Source: Puffinus mauretanicus (taxonomy: Eukaryota > Chordata > Aves > Procellariiformes > Procellariidae). From it: 64,000 nt of DNA. Below the pieces are notes generated by a model. It was not told the origin of the DNA. It saw only the letters and a list, made by a program, of their open reading frames with translations, and did no database searches. The stretch covers positions 434,001-498,000 of the forward strand of contig JAJKFH010001182.1 in the NCBI GenBank assembly GCA_023333565.1, read 5' to 3'. The translations under genes were made by a program, and so were the position numbers. Shown here in pieces: positions 1 to 14,600 of this stretch. The stretch's first letter is position 1. Each line of letters begins with the position of its first letter.

Positions 1-2591
1 GAAACAAAGAAGATTTGAAATAAAAAAGTATGCAAAAAAATGTATATATAAAAAAGTTAAAACCTGTAAGCTCTAAAAAAATTCTACTGTTTTTAACTCT
101 TCTTTTAAAAACTAATGTTTATGATGTACTTTCTGTATTTTTCATTAATTTCTCCTCTTGATGACCAGTTTAAAAGAAGTCAGAACTAGCGATGACTTGA
201 TTTTTTTCTTAGACCTGCTCCAGTGACGTTTGTTTTGTTTCTTTAATTCAGACAGCGTTCTATTAATATTCCCTTTGCATACATGTAGTGCTGTGCATGC
301 CTGTGTGCCATGTGTGGTTGCGTGCATGCCGATTAAAAGCGTGTACGTGATGTCTGCAGCTTCTGTGTTCGGAGCTGTAACCACCGGTGCCGCGGTGCAT
401 GTGCGTGTTTCTGGCTCCTTCCCCAGCAGAGTTCAGCGCGCAGAGTTCGTCACCGGAGGCCTCGCAGGGTGCCTGCGAGTCCGTCAGAGCTGCCGGTCTC
501 CCGTGTCCCCTCTGCGGCAGTTGTTGAGAACCGTGGCCTTACAGGCAACTCTCAGCTACAGGAAATGAGAAAGGTGGTGACTTGATGAGAACTGTTGCCT
601 TTGGGCCAGCAGAGGTTGGGGACTACTGTTCCGCCACGGCCAACGGCCTGAGTAGCACAGAAAACGGAAAAAAGGAAACATATGAGTGCTACTTGGATGT
701 TGTCATTTAATGAGAATAAAGTTCACGGCATTGTTTTTTCGTTAAATAATTTATCCCAAGTGATGCTCAATACTTTTTTGCTTCATATGAAAATACTAAC
801 AACATTAATATGCTGTCAATTTGCTTGCTGTCTTAAATCTTATAATGCAGTATTGTTTTTTTTTTTGTTTGCCAAAGGGATAATAACAGCTTAGGAAAAA
901 AAGAATGACAGAGATGGACTCAGGGCATGGAACATTTTCAGATGAAATAGTTCCATGTAGATCATGCATCATAATCTGCCCTATGCTATATATTTGTTCT
1001 GTTGGCTTCCAAGGGTGGTTATGATGGCTTCAGCTTATCCTGCTACAGCTGTGATGACGCTGGTGCACTCAGCAAGTACGGTCATACATTTCTGTAGCTG
1101 CGACTCAGGCTGAACTCCTCGGAGCTGACATAATATTTGATCCGCAGCCAATTCAGCTGTCGGGCCGTATGCTCCTCCTTGCTCGCCGCCCGGTGCGAGG
1201 CCCAGGGAGGCTGTTTGTGCTCTGGCGTGTCGCTGTGTGGGACTGGGCAGCGACGGGGAAGGGGGGAGCTGCGGATTGCTGCAGGAACTCGGAGGTCTCC
1301 TCCAGCGCCTGCTGCAGGCCTCCAGCTGCTTAATTCGTATGTGCCTCTCCTATAAGAATGAGCTAAATGGCTTTCTCCAGCTTTATAAAGCATTTAGTGT
1401 CTATGTATATTTTCCAAAGCCATGGTGCTACAATTATCCTTAACTTACCGCACAGGCTTTAGACTTTAATTGTCCATAGCAACTTAAACATTTTCCTCAG
1501 CAGCTAGTTGTTTTTCTTCTCCCAAAAAGCTATGTCTATTTGAAAAGTTTCTGGGTATTTCAAAAATATAAAACCCACATACTTGCTCCCATTTTCATTT
1601 TTCCCCATGTAATACTTCTATTTCTTAGCAGGGAAATGTTTGCATTTCAAAATTTCCATTTTCTGAAAAAGAAAGTGGTTTTGCAATAGTTAATTAAAAA
1701 AAAAAAGTTTGCTTTCCAAGACATAAAGAATAGAAATTAATGGCCTTTGATTTATTCTTGCTCAGTGTCAACAACAGGCTGCTAAGTTTTATTGAACTGT
1801 ACAAATTAATTTCTATGTGTTTCCACAGAACTGCTTTAAGCAACGGTTGTGTTCACAGATAGCTTGTCCACATCTGTCTTGACCAGTGTCTCTCTTTTAT
1901 TTAATGATTAAGAATCTGTGTCTGTGGGCACTTTGCCTCCTGGCATGTCAGAGCATTGTCTCTAGCAGTGCCAAGGTTTTACAGATTATTTAGGAAATGG
2001 CATAGGGCTGCTGCATTCTGGATTTTTAAAGAGTCAAGGTATGATTTTTTTTCTATCCCATGTGCGTAATTGTCAGACAAAAGAGCTATTTTTACTGCTG
2101 TGAAACTAACTAGCAATGGTGACCTTAAGGATTTTGTAATAGATGCATGTTGTCCAAGGAGCCTCATGCAGGATTTCTCTCACATGGCTACACCTGTGAG
2201 CTAAACAATTGGAAAAATTGAAGTACGCTAATATTAAAAAAACCTACCATTCAAGTATCAGTCAAAATTGAAGTCACTATCAGTAATGGCACATTCATTT
2301 TTTTCATTTGCTTATCTAATTCTTTCTTTCTTTCTTTTTTTTTAAACGATTTCGCATAATGCATTCTCTCCAGAAATAGACGTTCATACCACCCAGAAAA
2401 GTATGCCTGGGTGCAAACAGTGCTGCTAGTTGTCTGGATTTATTTCAGTCTTGTGTAGTTGTCGCTGGAGTGTACGTGTTGCTGCTTCAGTTGTAGTGGT
2501 GGTTAAATGTGGATTGTCCCGTTGGAGACAGTTGGCCTCCTTTTCTGTATTGCAGAGAAAAGGTAATTAAAATGCTCTATTTTATTTTCAG
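1..2591 (+). other. MCTP1: MCTP1 intron, 3' part
   Basis: No coding sequence recognised; the C2A exons that should precede are not here. The stretch is AT-rich, with two GC-richer patches at about 360-560 and 1130-1330. A pyrimidine (TTTC)n tract lies at 2321-2343. The segment at about 1330-1500 is unique-looking sequence without repeat features. Open frames over the GC-rich patches, on both strands, match nothing I know. Confidence 0.75.
2321..2343. repeat. (TTTC)n / poly-T tract
   Basis: Three to four TTTC units run into a stretch of T. Confidence 0.85.
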
Positions 2592-2630
2592 ACAATGCTA
2601 ATGAGGAAGAGTTGGAAAAGATCAAGTAAG
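2592..2630 (+). CDS. MCTP1: MCTP1 exon: 13-residue linker between C2A and C2B
   Basis: This 39-nt exon encodes [13 protein letters not shown]. It is preceded by a pyrimidine-rich acceptor (ttttattttcag) and followed by the donor AAG|gtaact. It corresponds to the basic linker after the C2A domain of MCTP1, and its final K reads directly into FQTQSLRL of the next exon. It starts and ends on codon boundaries (phase 0/0), so skipping it would keep the frame and remove a patch with six basic residues. The identification rests on recognised MCTP1 sequence on both sides. It is too short for an ORF scan to find. Confidence 0.88.
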
Positions 2631-5600
2631 GTAACTTTAGCATGTGGTCTTCTGGCTTTTGTTTTTTAGAAGAACTGTGATGTTTTACCAAACATGCCAT
2701 CTAGGACTGGGAACCTGTGGCACAGGATTTATTCTCCTTCAAATTGTGTTTTAATGACATTGTTTTGTGTTTTGTCACATCAAAATCATGACACAGTTGA
2801 GCTTTTAATGTAATCATTAAACCTCTCGATTTTGTTATAACATTATAGCCTATCTTGAAGTCATCTAGTAACTTCATGTAAGCGGCAAGCATGTCCTGAT
2901 TCTTTTTGTAAAACCTTTAGTTTCTCATGTATAAGCAATTTCCTTAAAGCTTACTTGTTAACAAAGAATTCATGCCAAAAGGTAACTTTCATTTTCCTAT
3001 GACTGACTTACTGGTTAGAGGGTTTGTGTGTGGAAGTTTTCGGAGTGATGCTTCTCAGAGAGAAACTTCCCTGATTGCTGGACGTGCAGAGATGGCAATC
3101 GCAGCCAGGCTTTCCAAGAGCAGCGTGCTTAAGGAATCATTCCTGGTCTCCGCTTTAAACAGCTCTTCCGATGCCTCTTCAGGCAAATCCAGTATCTGGC
3201 TTTTCTCCTTTTAGGAGTCATGCGAGTGATAAAAAAGGAGCCGTGTATGCTCTTTTCCACGAGGGAAAGACTGGGAGTTTTACTGTAGGAGAATACAATT
3301 AATTTTTACCTTTTTCCTCTGTGTGTCTCCAAAAAGATAAAGAAAACGTGTATGGTTTCTCAGCAGTTTTCTGGCTACTCTTAGCTAATGCTGCCATGCT
3401 GCTTTTGAGTTTTAAGCCTTCTTATTACTTCCATAATTAAAAATAGCATTAAAATTTCTCAAAGTCATGAGCTGGTTTGGTAGATCTGGGGTTTTTTGAG
3501 ATAGTATCATGTAAAGGTGTTAAAATGAGAAAAAATGAAATAGCTATATGGGGTGATTTCACTTATTTTGTAAAGCTATTTACTCTTCTAGCGTATTGAT
3601 GCACAAATTTAAGTAGAAGTTCATTAATAAACAGTGTTGTGTATAGTGCTTGCTGACAAATATTTGCACGGGTTTTTTAACCTTTAAAAAGAAGAGAGCA
3701 GGGTTCGTAATTTTGGGGTTATGCATGGGGTTTTCGCACAGTTTGCTTCTGTGATGCAGGACAGTACTCAATCTCTGTTGCCTTTTTGAAATCTGTGACG
3801 CAAAGATACTTGGTGAAGTGATGATGTATAGTATTTTGATTCTCGTATGGTTTGTCTAACTTTTCCTGAAATATCTAAGATGCTGAAACGTCGGAAGAGT
3901 TAATGAAGAGTTGTGAGGATGGTGAAGGACACAGCTGTTTTGCATCATGCGAGCGATGCGTTAACTCCTGATGTGCTGAATGTGTTGGATGACAGTTTGT
4001 AAAACTAGTTTATGAGAACATTCCCATACTTCAAATTTCAAATTGACACAACTGTGAGCTTTGATAATCCTGAATGAATGGCACAACATGATAGTTGGGA
4101 ATTCTTTAGAGCTGTGCAAGTGAATTATTTATCCGTGTTCTCCTTTGTTACATTCATTTGATAACATTTCAGTAGTTGCCATTTTGCAAAGGAGCATATT
4201 GAAAGATTTGGCAAATAGCAAATGTATGAATTTAAATATTTCATTTTTCTACATTTATCTCAGCTGAAGTAATAATTTTACCTAGAGAAATAATGCATAT
4301 ACAACATCTTACAATCACTGTTGTGTATGTGAGTTATATACAGAAGTATCTCAGTTAAACAACAGGAGCTCATTTGCCTTGTGCGGCTTTTCCAGGGTTC
4401 CAAATCTGTGGTCTGCTGTCAGGAAGACAAATTAAAAAATCTTCTCTTTACAAAGAATTCCTTCCAAAAAATTGCTGTTCTCTGGGGTGCAGGATGATCA
4501 ATATTAAATAAGACATCATTTGCAGATTTAAAAAAATATCTAGGAATAGGTGCTTAATGCTATCAGGTAATAGAGAAATTGCCCTAATTGAGATGTGCCC
4601 TAATTGAGATCCGTCTTCTTCAGGAAGTGTTTGTCTTACACTCCTGAGAGCTGAGAAAAAACAGAATATTAAAATTTTTTAGAGACATGATTATAAAATT
4701 TCCTAAACCTACTTCTTTAGCTCTCTAGAGTCTTTAAAATGGCATTTCTAGTAAATTATTTTGGTTTTATGGATTATGATAGTATATTTTACTTTTTAAA
4801 ATTTAAGTACTTGAGGCCTACCCTTTTTGTAACAACACGTAGCTTGAAGTTAAGATACAGCAATGCAGACCACTATGGCATTGCTTGTGTTCGGGAACTG
4901 CATTGCTTGCACATAGTTCCTTAGGTCTCTGTAGTAGCTATGAAAAGAACGGTAAGTAATCTCCTCTGTTACAGTATTCTGGTACTCATGTACTTGCAAA
5001 CAATTACTTTGGCCAAATTCTGAGTCTCTACTTCAAATATTGTTCCCCCTATGCACCCTAAAGATGAAGTTAAGGTCTCATGAAAAACGCAGATCAATGC
5101 AGCTGTGCATTTTATCTATTTTGTGTGTAAACCGGGGTTTTCAAACACACACTAGTGTTGTAATCGTTTGCTAGTGGCGTTGCAAAAATGCATCACCGCT
5201 TTTGCTTTTGCTGGTAGGTTTTTTCCTTCTGTTACTCTTGGGGTTTTTTTTGGTTGGTTGGTTTTCTTTTTTTTTTTACTTTCCCCTGTCATATTTGCTT
5301 TATTCCAGACATAACCTTGATCAAAATTCATTGAGCTAGATCACTTCCTGCACTGTCGAGGTCAGAGGGAATACTCATCTTTCACTTAATCTAGCAAAAA
5401 TGAAATTCAAACAATTTTGAAGTCAGAGCATTTATATGTTCCGTGAAAAGGAAAGTCAAACTTTCTCTCTTCAGCGAAAGGAGACTCCCGGTGGCCTATT
5501 TAAAAAAACCAAAGCTGTTCATTTAAAAAAACACTTCTGCTGGGAAGTTACAGTTTGCATTCAGTTTTGAATTGATTGTTTTATTTCATCCACCACAAGC

Positions 5601-8600
5601 TTGATGTTGCAACAAAGCAAACTGGTGGCCAGTGATTACGACTTCGCCGGTGGGGTGTTTGCTGCATGGTCTAGGAGAGGGAGCAGCTCCATTTCTGCCA
5701 CTACGTCTGTACTAAGATTCTTTACACCTCGAGTAAAGGTGGAAGTGGATTATTCGGTGTTTTGTGCACTTTTTTGTGATCCAGGCGTTCACTCAATAAC
5801 CTCAGTGTGCCCATGCGTCAGTTCCTGTGGCGTAGAGTTCAGTTTGTTGGGTATTCGGTGTGTTAGCAGACAACTGCTACAGCAAAAAGACAGTGCTTGT
5901 AGGATCTGAATAATCAGCATTCATTTAAACCAAATACAGGATTTTTTAGCTTCATTTTTCTTTTTAAAAAGCTATTGGAAAAATTTAGAGCTGTGCAAAA
6001 TGGCTTTCCTCTCTCTGTATGGCTCTGAACTGTTCCGCGTCTGTGGTTCTCCACGTCCACCACAGTTTTCCCTTAGGGCAGATTTTCCTTTTTGCATTAA
6101 TTCTTCTGCTGAAGATCCAGACTTTCCTGATGGCTCTCCTTCTTTGGGGGAAGGAAACAAACTTCCTGCTTGGCTCTTGCTTTCTAAACTGTCCGGACAC
6201 CAGACCTAATTTGGTGAAACAGTTGTTGCAGTCCAGCTGTAAAAGGAGCACAGAAAAGCCCAAGCTTGCAAGAGAGGTTATTCATTACTTACTAATAGTC
6301 AACACCGCTTCTGGCAGTGAGATGAGTAGTGCTAATTGCTGAAGTGATTTCCATTACAGAATCCTTGAGGTGCAAGCTATCCGTGTGATGAGAAATAAAG
6401 CATTGCTATTTCCAGCACGAGCCAGTGCAGACGAATTGGGAAGAGTTGTTTTCTCCTTTTTCCTCTGGTTATGAAAACAAGAAAAAATCAATTCTGACTT
6501 CCTATTTACTAATTCTCCACAGCACAGAGGCTTAATCAATAGCTGAGAAAAAGGTACGGGAAGGGAGCCTATTAAAATCTTGGCAGTATAAAATTGAGTT
6601 AGAAATGCACGTATTGCTCTCTTTCTCCTCATCATTTTTGTAGTGTTCAGTGCAGTGCTGTCAAAAATAGTAGTAAAAAAAACCTTAAAATTTTCTTAAC
6701 CGTTATTAAGCCTAAAGATGACAGGAAAGAAGAGACTGTTTAAATGCACTATTTTTTCTCATGTAAAAAATCGTGTTCTCTTTAATGAAGTACTCCCTCC
6801 TCATTCTTCTCTTTGCTTCTAATGATGAAATTCCATTAGTTCTACTGTGCCTTTACTACCAACATTTTAAAAAGATAAAATCTTACTGCTTATAGCACTT
6901 TTTAATGTGAAGTAGTGTTTAACTTTAAAATCAAGAGCAAAAATACTAAACTTGGGGTCAATTAAGCTGTAGTTATAATTCAGCACTGATTTATATGTAT
7001 ATATAGCATCCATATAGACATATGTATTTTCCAGCCAAAATCAAAACTTTCCCTTGATTATAACTGGAAATGGGAAAGGGGAGGAGCCTGCAACCTCTTT
7101 TTTTTTTTTTTTTTTTTTAAAAAAGAAGTGCTCTTGTTGCAAAATGTCAGGTATTTTATGGTCGTTGCTTCCTTCTAGTAAGGGTTGTCTTTGCAGATGG
7201 TGCTCCCCCAGAAAAGTTACAGTTTTTAGATAAACACAGCTTGTATTTTTTTTAGAGTTGTCAAGCAATTCTACCTGCATTTGACGATTAATTGTTTACA
7301 TTAACTTAAGCAGAAGGCTTTCATTGGACGCTCTCTCTCAACGAGCATTTCATTTTATTTAGAGCAGGCAGACTTTTCTGTGAAGAATCTGCAGATACCA
7401 GCAAATACTTTATGAAAGATCACCTGTTCCCTCTGTTGCTGTACCATCTGCTGTATGATTACAGGAGGTTAATTCAGAAAAGAGTTAAGGGATAGTGGAT
7501 TCGGGGGGTGCTGTTTGCCTACAGGGTAATGCACACAGAGCTTGCTTTGAAAGTTTTATCCTCGCTGTGCTGAGTGGGAGAGATGGAGGCAAAAAAAATG
7601 TGAGACAAGGAACTTGGGGAGATAACAGGAATGTCCCTGCTAGACAAGGCTGGGGGCAAGGCAGGTGGTGTTGGTGGACAGACCGAATCTCACTTCCCAG
7701 GATTTCAAGCGTCTGGGATATTTAAAAATCTACCAGTGTAGGTGTGAAAAAGGCAGAAAACAGGAATAACAACCTGAAAAGTTGTCTTCCTACCCTAAAG
7801 TGGGAACAGTGACAGGTAAACTGTGTTTGACGGGTGTTTGCTTAATCTGTCCTTAAGAATCTGCAGTGATGGATATTCTACAACCTCCCTAGAGAGCCGG
7901 TTCCAGTGCTTAACTATCATTTCCGTAAAAGGCTGGTTTTTTCCCTAGTGTCTAACAGTATCTCCCATGGTGCAAATTAAGCTCATCTCTTCCCACGACG
8001 CAAATGGATATGTTTTATCACAGTGATGTGGGCACAATTTATATACACATTTTAGAGTGAGTCTGAAAGAAATGATCTTTTGAAATATATATGTGTGTGT
8101 ATATGTATACTTAATTCAGAGGAAAGTTTTGGGGTGCTGAAATGCTGATGATTAGGTGCATGTAAGAGGAAACAAAACAGTGGTATTTGGAATGAAGTTT
8201 TACTGTGAGCAGAAAGTAGGTCAGAATGAATAGCGGGAAGATGGGAGAAATCAACAGGTCTGGTGGGTTGACCTCAGCGGGCACAAAGCCTTGATGCCGT
8301 GCGAGCACTGATCAGCAACAGCCAAAACGTTGCTGTGTGACCAGCACTGGTTTGGCCACAGATGCAAAGCACAGCACTGTACGGGCTGCTGTGAGGAATG
8401 CAACCTCCATCCCAGCCAGACCCAGTACAAGGTCAGGTGAAGCTGTGTGGTCAGACTGGTTTGCTAACAACCATTGCTGGATCTTCACTCACTGATTGTG
8501 CAGAGCATGGAGGAAGCCTCTTTGTAAGCGCAGGGACTGCACCAGCAATGGCAGATACTTTACACGTCTCCCCAGTTCTGCTGTAACATAGAGGGACTTT

Positions 8601-11600
8601 ACACAATGTGGATTTACTGGCTGTTCCCGGAGAAGAGAAAGTGACAAATAAATGTATTTTGCTTTCACCTGAGAACCTTCATAAGCTTAATTGTGTTTGT
8701 AGTCCTGTAGGACAACAAGTACACCATTGTCGTGGTTTAACCCGGCAGGCAGCCAAACCCCACGCAGCCGCTCGCTCGCTCCCCACCCCCAGTGGGACGG
8801 GGAGAGAACTGGAAGTGTAAGAGTGAGAAGAACTTGTGGGTTGAGATAAAGACAGTTTAATGGAACAGAAAAGGGAAAATAATAATGCTAATGATAGAAT
8901 ACAAAATGAGTGATGCACAATGCAATTGCTCACCACCCGCGCTGACCAATAACCAAGTAGTGATCGCCACTTCCTGGATCACGCCTACCGTTCATATACT
9001 GAGCATGATGTCACATGGTATGGAATACCCCGTTGGCCAGCTGGGAGAGCTGTCCTGTCTATGCTCCCTCCTCCCAGCCTCTGCGTTTGGTAGAGCATGG
9101 GAGCTGTCCTTGACCATAGGGTACTTAGCAACAACTGAAAACATCAGTGTTATCAACATTCTCCTCATACTAAATCCAAACCACAGCACTAGGAAGAAAT
9201 TTAACTCCGAAACCAGGACAACCGTCTAAGATAAGAGCGCTGAGGTCTGATACCTGCTGAGAAGTTCAGTAGTTTATATAGGGTACGTAGAGCATGCTAC
9301 ACAAGCAAAATATCCATTTTTACTCAATAACTGAGAGGAAGATGGGGCACGTCTAACCTTTTCCTAACCTTTCAGGATGGAAGGCATTTTGGAAATTAGG
9401 ATTGGTTTGTTCAATTGTCAATATATCTTCTCTTTCTGCTTACTTACTTTACAAGACAGGAGTATGGTAGTGACCAAGCTCTGTCTCGGTATTAATTTAG
9501 GTCTTCCAAACTGAAGATGAGAAGCTGTTGGTGTAATTTTTGCCTCATTGGCAACAGTTGTCCTCCGTGGTTGTGAACTTGAGTGGGAACCATGGTATCT
9601 CCTGTGTTCACTAGGCAATGTGATGATGAGTTAGTGGTTCTACAGATGCTCATAGGGAGGATAGGTAACCAAAAGCCGTAATACTGGCTGACCAGGTTGT
9701 TTATAGTCCTTGTTTTTGTTCGAAGTTCTGATGAAATTGGCACGTTCTCACATAGAGGTTTGATTTTCTCTGAACAGCATTTCCCGATGGTAAGTTGTTT
9801 ATCCTGAAAAATTTTTATTGGCTCAGCTAGGGGGTGAGTGAGGTGCTATCCCATACAAATAGGTTATTTCAACAAATCCTACACTCATGGAGGTCTAATT
9901 AATACACTCATTGCCTCTATTCACAATTTGTATACAAAGAAAGAAGAATAGCTCATGTTTTCCTGTGTAGCCATAACTATTTAAGCAAAGGTATTTTAAT
10001 AAAGACAGTACCTTTTAGCCAAAGTATACTGAGAGAGAGCTCTGTCAGAAATATTGTTCATTTCGCTGGAAATTATTTTCGTCTGAAGAAAGGCCTACTC
10101 TTGCCCTTTTCACTTCTGTGGGAGAATTGCCATTAATTTGAGTTCAAACATGATCAGACCACATGTTAAACTTGCTACATTAATGGCACATTAAGAAAAC
10201 ACCAGAAGAACCTTTTGAGTGCTTTAATTTAAGGACAAACAGAGGAACAAGTGGTTTGGCATCTTTAGCCAAACATAGTAGGGGAAAAGGTACTTAATAA
10301 TTATCAAGTCACAGTACTCCAGGAAAATCTGGAGGAGAGGACAAGATGTCACCTTCTCTTTTCTTACACCTTCTCTTCTGTTTCGTATTATCCATGATAA
10401 GTTTATAACTGGGAATACTAGAATGCACTAAAATGTAATAATATTCTTAATTTATACTATTAATATGTGATGAGCTGTATCAGTCTGACTTTGATCAATT
10501 GGAACCAAAGATCCGTTCTTCTGAGAAATTAGTCTGGGTTGCAACAGGTTATTTATAAACTAAGAGTAAAAATACGTTATCATCCCAAAGTCCGAACTGA
10601 GAAGCTACTTTTGATTAATTACAATTGGTGATGAAAGAGTGTATTTACTGCTTAAAGCAAGTGAATTAAAGTGATTTTTAATTTGCATTTAGATAAATAT
10701 TTTTGCTTTAATTCAGCTTTAGAAATTTTTGCATATACTTTAAAAAGGAAAAATACAATTTTCAAATATGAATGTTTTAAATGAAAATGAATTGCAAAAT
10801 ATAAGGCTTTCAGCTCCTAACTGCTGTCTGTTTTTTAAATTTATTTTAGAAGCTTTTCTAAAAACGTGTGTTTCAGTTGCGCAAACTAAAGTACCGAAAA
10901 CTATGGCCTTATTAACTGGTGCTTTTATGCCCAACTCAAAATACTTCGTTTATGTGACTCGTGGTTTGCCTTTTCCTAATATTAAAAGCCTTATAAAGCA
11001 TTTTTTGCTGTTTTAAAATTGGAACAAATGCTTTTCCACTAGAAGGAGATGCCTCTTGAGTAGAGAATAAAATTGGAAATAGCAAATCATGGTCTAAGGA
11101 TTGCAAAGACAAGCAGAAGCAGAGAGTTGTGTGATATTTCTTAATTGAAGGAATTTGCAATCAGTTCGATATTTCAACCAGAATCTTTCAACCAAAACTC
11201 TGTGGAATTTCAGAATAGAAGGTAGAATTATTGGATTTGGGTTCTTAAGAAGAATATTTTAAGATTGAGAAAATACGGGCTTTTATAAGCCATGGGGTTC
11301 TAAATGTCAGTTCATCAGCTAATAGTGCTTGATGGAAAGCTACTAAATAATGGAATAGAAGTAAAAAAATGTCAGAATAGATACACCTGTCTGCTAGACA
11401 TCTGGTTATAAAAATTATGCAAATATTTGGTGAGGCTTATATTTGCATTACTTTATGTGAGTCATAACAGCTGATAGGGTTAACAATCAAACCAGCAGAA
11501 CAGCATTTTGGTGTGGGTTTTCTGGGTTCGTGCCCACAGTTCTGAAAGCGCAGGGAGTTTCCATCAAGTCTCGGTGGCCACTGTCCTGTGTGTCACATTC

Positions 11601-14600
11601 ACGTCACTGTTAGGACCGTGGTGACACTGGTCATCCCAGGCAACAACGGGATCATCAGGAGACCCGTTGACTTCCACATATTGCAACCACAGTGTCCAAG
11701 AGGGGATGCTGGGAGGAAGACAAGGGTGAAGGTTAGGATTGTGCTGGCACAGCCGCTCTGGCAACTCCTGCCGGCACACCGTTGTCTTGTATAAATATTT
11801 CCACCCTTTTATAGAAAATGCAAGTCATAGTGAGCGCTTAACAGAGTCACAGCCTTCACCATATTACACCTGAGCTGGCCTCAGCAAGTGCACGTAAGTA
11901 GAATGCACAATTGTTGGATTTAGCAAACCACAAATATGCATAAAATGCTGCAAAAGTATCAGCTTTTATTACAAATATTGTAGCGCACCACAAGATTGCT
12001 ACAACAGTGACAATATCGAGTTGTTAGAACATCCTAAACCAGATTTAATATGGCAGTCATATTGAAAACACACAGGGTATAGGGCAGTGTAAATTTCTCG
12101 ACTACAGAAATTTAGATTAGCTTTACTTAGAATTAAAATATCCTAAAATGTAAAATATAGTTGATAATAAGTTACAGTAAATGTTCTTTCTTATTGCAGT
12201 AATTATCAGTAGTAGTCCATTTCTAAAACTGGCTTAGCACAACAGGCAAACATTAAAAAGGAATCGTCGTGATCCCATTGAAGGCATTTTTGTAGCTCAG
12301 TGTCTAGGGATTGATGGCTTCTGCAAGGTGTTACACTTTGTGTAGTTTCTAATAGGAGAAAAGCATTGTGAATGCACATGACAGTCCCTTGTATATCCCG
12401 TCTTGCATATGACTGTTCCTTGATTTTTTCATTGTGTGGACAAGGTATGTAGAAGTAGCAGCTGTATCTATTGACATTCTCAATCTTTATTTTACATCTT
12501 TTATCCAAGCCATGCAAGCATCCTAGAAATTTGGGGAGAAGAATTCTGTTTACTTGAGTTTGAAGCCGTCATTTAACGCCCTGGCTTTGATTGACTCTGC
12601 TGTATTTGTACATCTGCACTCTGTTCAGCAGTGAAGATGACTATCATTCTTTCCAACATTCTTTCATTATTTTCTTGATTGGTATTTTATTTAAAGCTTC
12701 CAAACCAAAGTAATTCTTTGGGTAGAGATGCGTTTGCAGGACATGCGGCTGCATTATTTCTTTGCTTTTTAAAAAAAACCCAACTTCGTAGTAGGCACAC
12801 TGTTCCACTTCTGTCTATTGTTGAATTATTCTTGAACAATAGATTTTGTGTTCAGGGACGCAGAGGAGGAGGAGGAGCGTGTCCTAGTGGTGTGTGTAAC
12901 AAGGAGGAGATTTGGTAGAAGCAGTCTGTTCGCACGGGCACAAGGACATCCAAGAGAGAGAGGTGATGCTTTGCAGGGCATGAGGGCTGATCAATAAAAA
13001 GGTGAGGTCAGGCTGGGAGAGGACAGATTGTGGGGTCTCTCCAACTCATTATGGGGTGGAGTTTCAAAGGTCACATAGATACCCAAAGATAAATACTTTC
13101 GGGATTCTCAAAAGTACTTACTAAGGCTTCTCTTCCTTTGAAGAAAGAAACAATAAAGTTGTGGCGATTAATACACTCATCAAGAACGTGGTCTTATGAA
13201 GCTAGGAACAACTCCCAGATTCTGGCTAAGCCTAGCCAGTTTGCCACCCCATAATGTTAACCAGTAATATGTGACCGTATACAGAATATTAAGCCATGCT
13301 GTAAGATCATCTTTCAGCTCTGCCATTGTATTTGGCTAACTGTATTAATCATATCTAATAGAGGACACAGTTCTGTTTCTGTGTCAGAAGATTTTCTGCT
13401 GCTGGCGTCCCTAGCCCTTTCGCTACCCCACATTTAGACAGAATAGGTGGAGCACAAATAAAAGCTGATTTTGTCATGTAAGAAAATGTTGGGTTTGCTT
13501 ACCGTTTACAGTAGAAGCGTTAAAGCAGTGTATGGATATGAAAAGATGCGAGGTTTTCTTTTGCAGGCAGCTTTGACGTGAAAGACTCCTTTTCAGAAGT
13601 CTAATTTTAATTTCCTTTTGGGAGAAGAGGGAGAGAAAGCTTCACAGTATGCAGGCTGCAACTTCTTTTTTTCTTTTTTCTTTTTTTCCCCCTTTTGTTT
13701 TTGTTTAGAACATTTAGAACAAGAATATGAATAATCCCATTTTAATGACAGTTAGTTGTGGCCTGAGATCTTGACCTTGCTTCTTTCCAAATTGTGGCAT
13801 TATATAGGCAGTATGGCCAGTTTCATACGGAATATTATGAAATATGTAACTTTCCACCTATTCCCAGATAAATTAAAAGCTGTACAGTTTCTTCATGGTT
13901 TTGTCTGTTTGTGGCAGAAGAGTGAAGCCAGAATGCAAAATGCATTACCTGCTTTCTGAGGGAAGTAAGTTATCTAAGAATGATCTTGAGAAATACTCCT
14001 TCACAGGAGAGACTTGGGCAGATCCGTGCTCATTTCTTTGTTTCACGGTTTCCCTTCTGACTTTGTAGCTAACCCACTGTGGGCTGGGTTACAGAAGGTT
14101 GCTTAGATAGATACCAAAAAACGAATGATGTACCTGTGTCACACTGTGAAATTAACTTCATAAGGGAATATCTCTAAAATGTGAAATCAGTCGTATTTTC
14201 CCATTTTTTCATCTGTTAGCTTTTTGACAAATTTGACTTGAAATCTAAGCATTCGTATTTATTTATTTTACTTCCTACAAGAAAGACTATATGAAATTAG
14301 AGATTATGTCAGTATCTGTAATTTATAAGGATAAGGATGACTTTGACTGGAGGAAAGCGTGTTTTAGATGTCTGTTCAGTTGCTGTTCCATCTCGCCTGG
14401 AAACAAGAAGGACACCAGTTGGAAGTTACTCTTGCTGGAGAAGACCACACAGCCCGTGCCTTTCACGTCCAGGAAATCTCAAGAGCTGTACCCCGGCTCT
14501 TCAGTACGTCTCCCTTCTGCTGCTCCACGGATCTGCCTGTTACCCATAAAGACGGGGAGAAAAGAGCACCGCCGTGGTCCAAATTCCCTCCCTTGAGGAA

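Noticed and set aside
4581..4610. 14-bp sequence duplicated with a 2-bp gap
   Set aside because: A small local tandem duplication with no evident function.
8252..9220. A provirus with two LTRs
   Set aside because: The 300 bp between the copies has no primer-binding site, polypurine tract or retroviral coding sequence, and the complete LTR has its own target-site duplication.
8885..9229. 114-codon open frame on the plus strand
   Set aside because: It lies across a solo LTR, reads antisense to it and matches no retroviral protein.
12206..12517. 103-codon minus-strand open frame
   Set aside because: No recognisable homology, AT-rich, and no splice or promoter support. Treated as chance.
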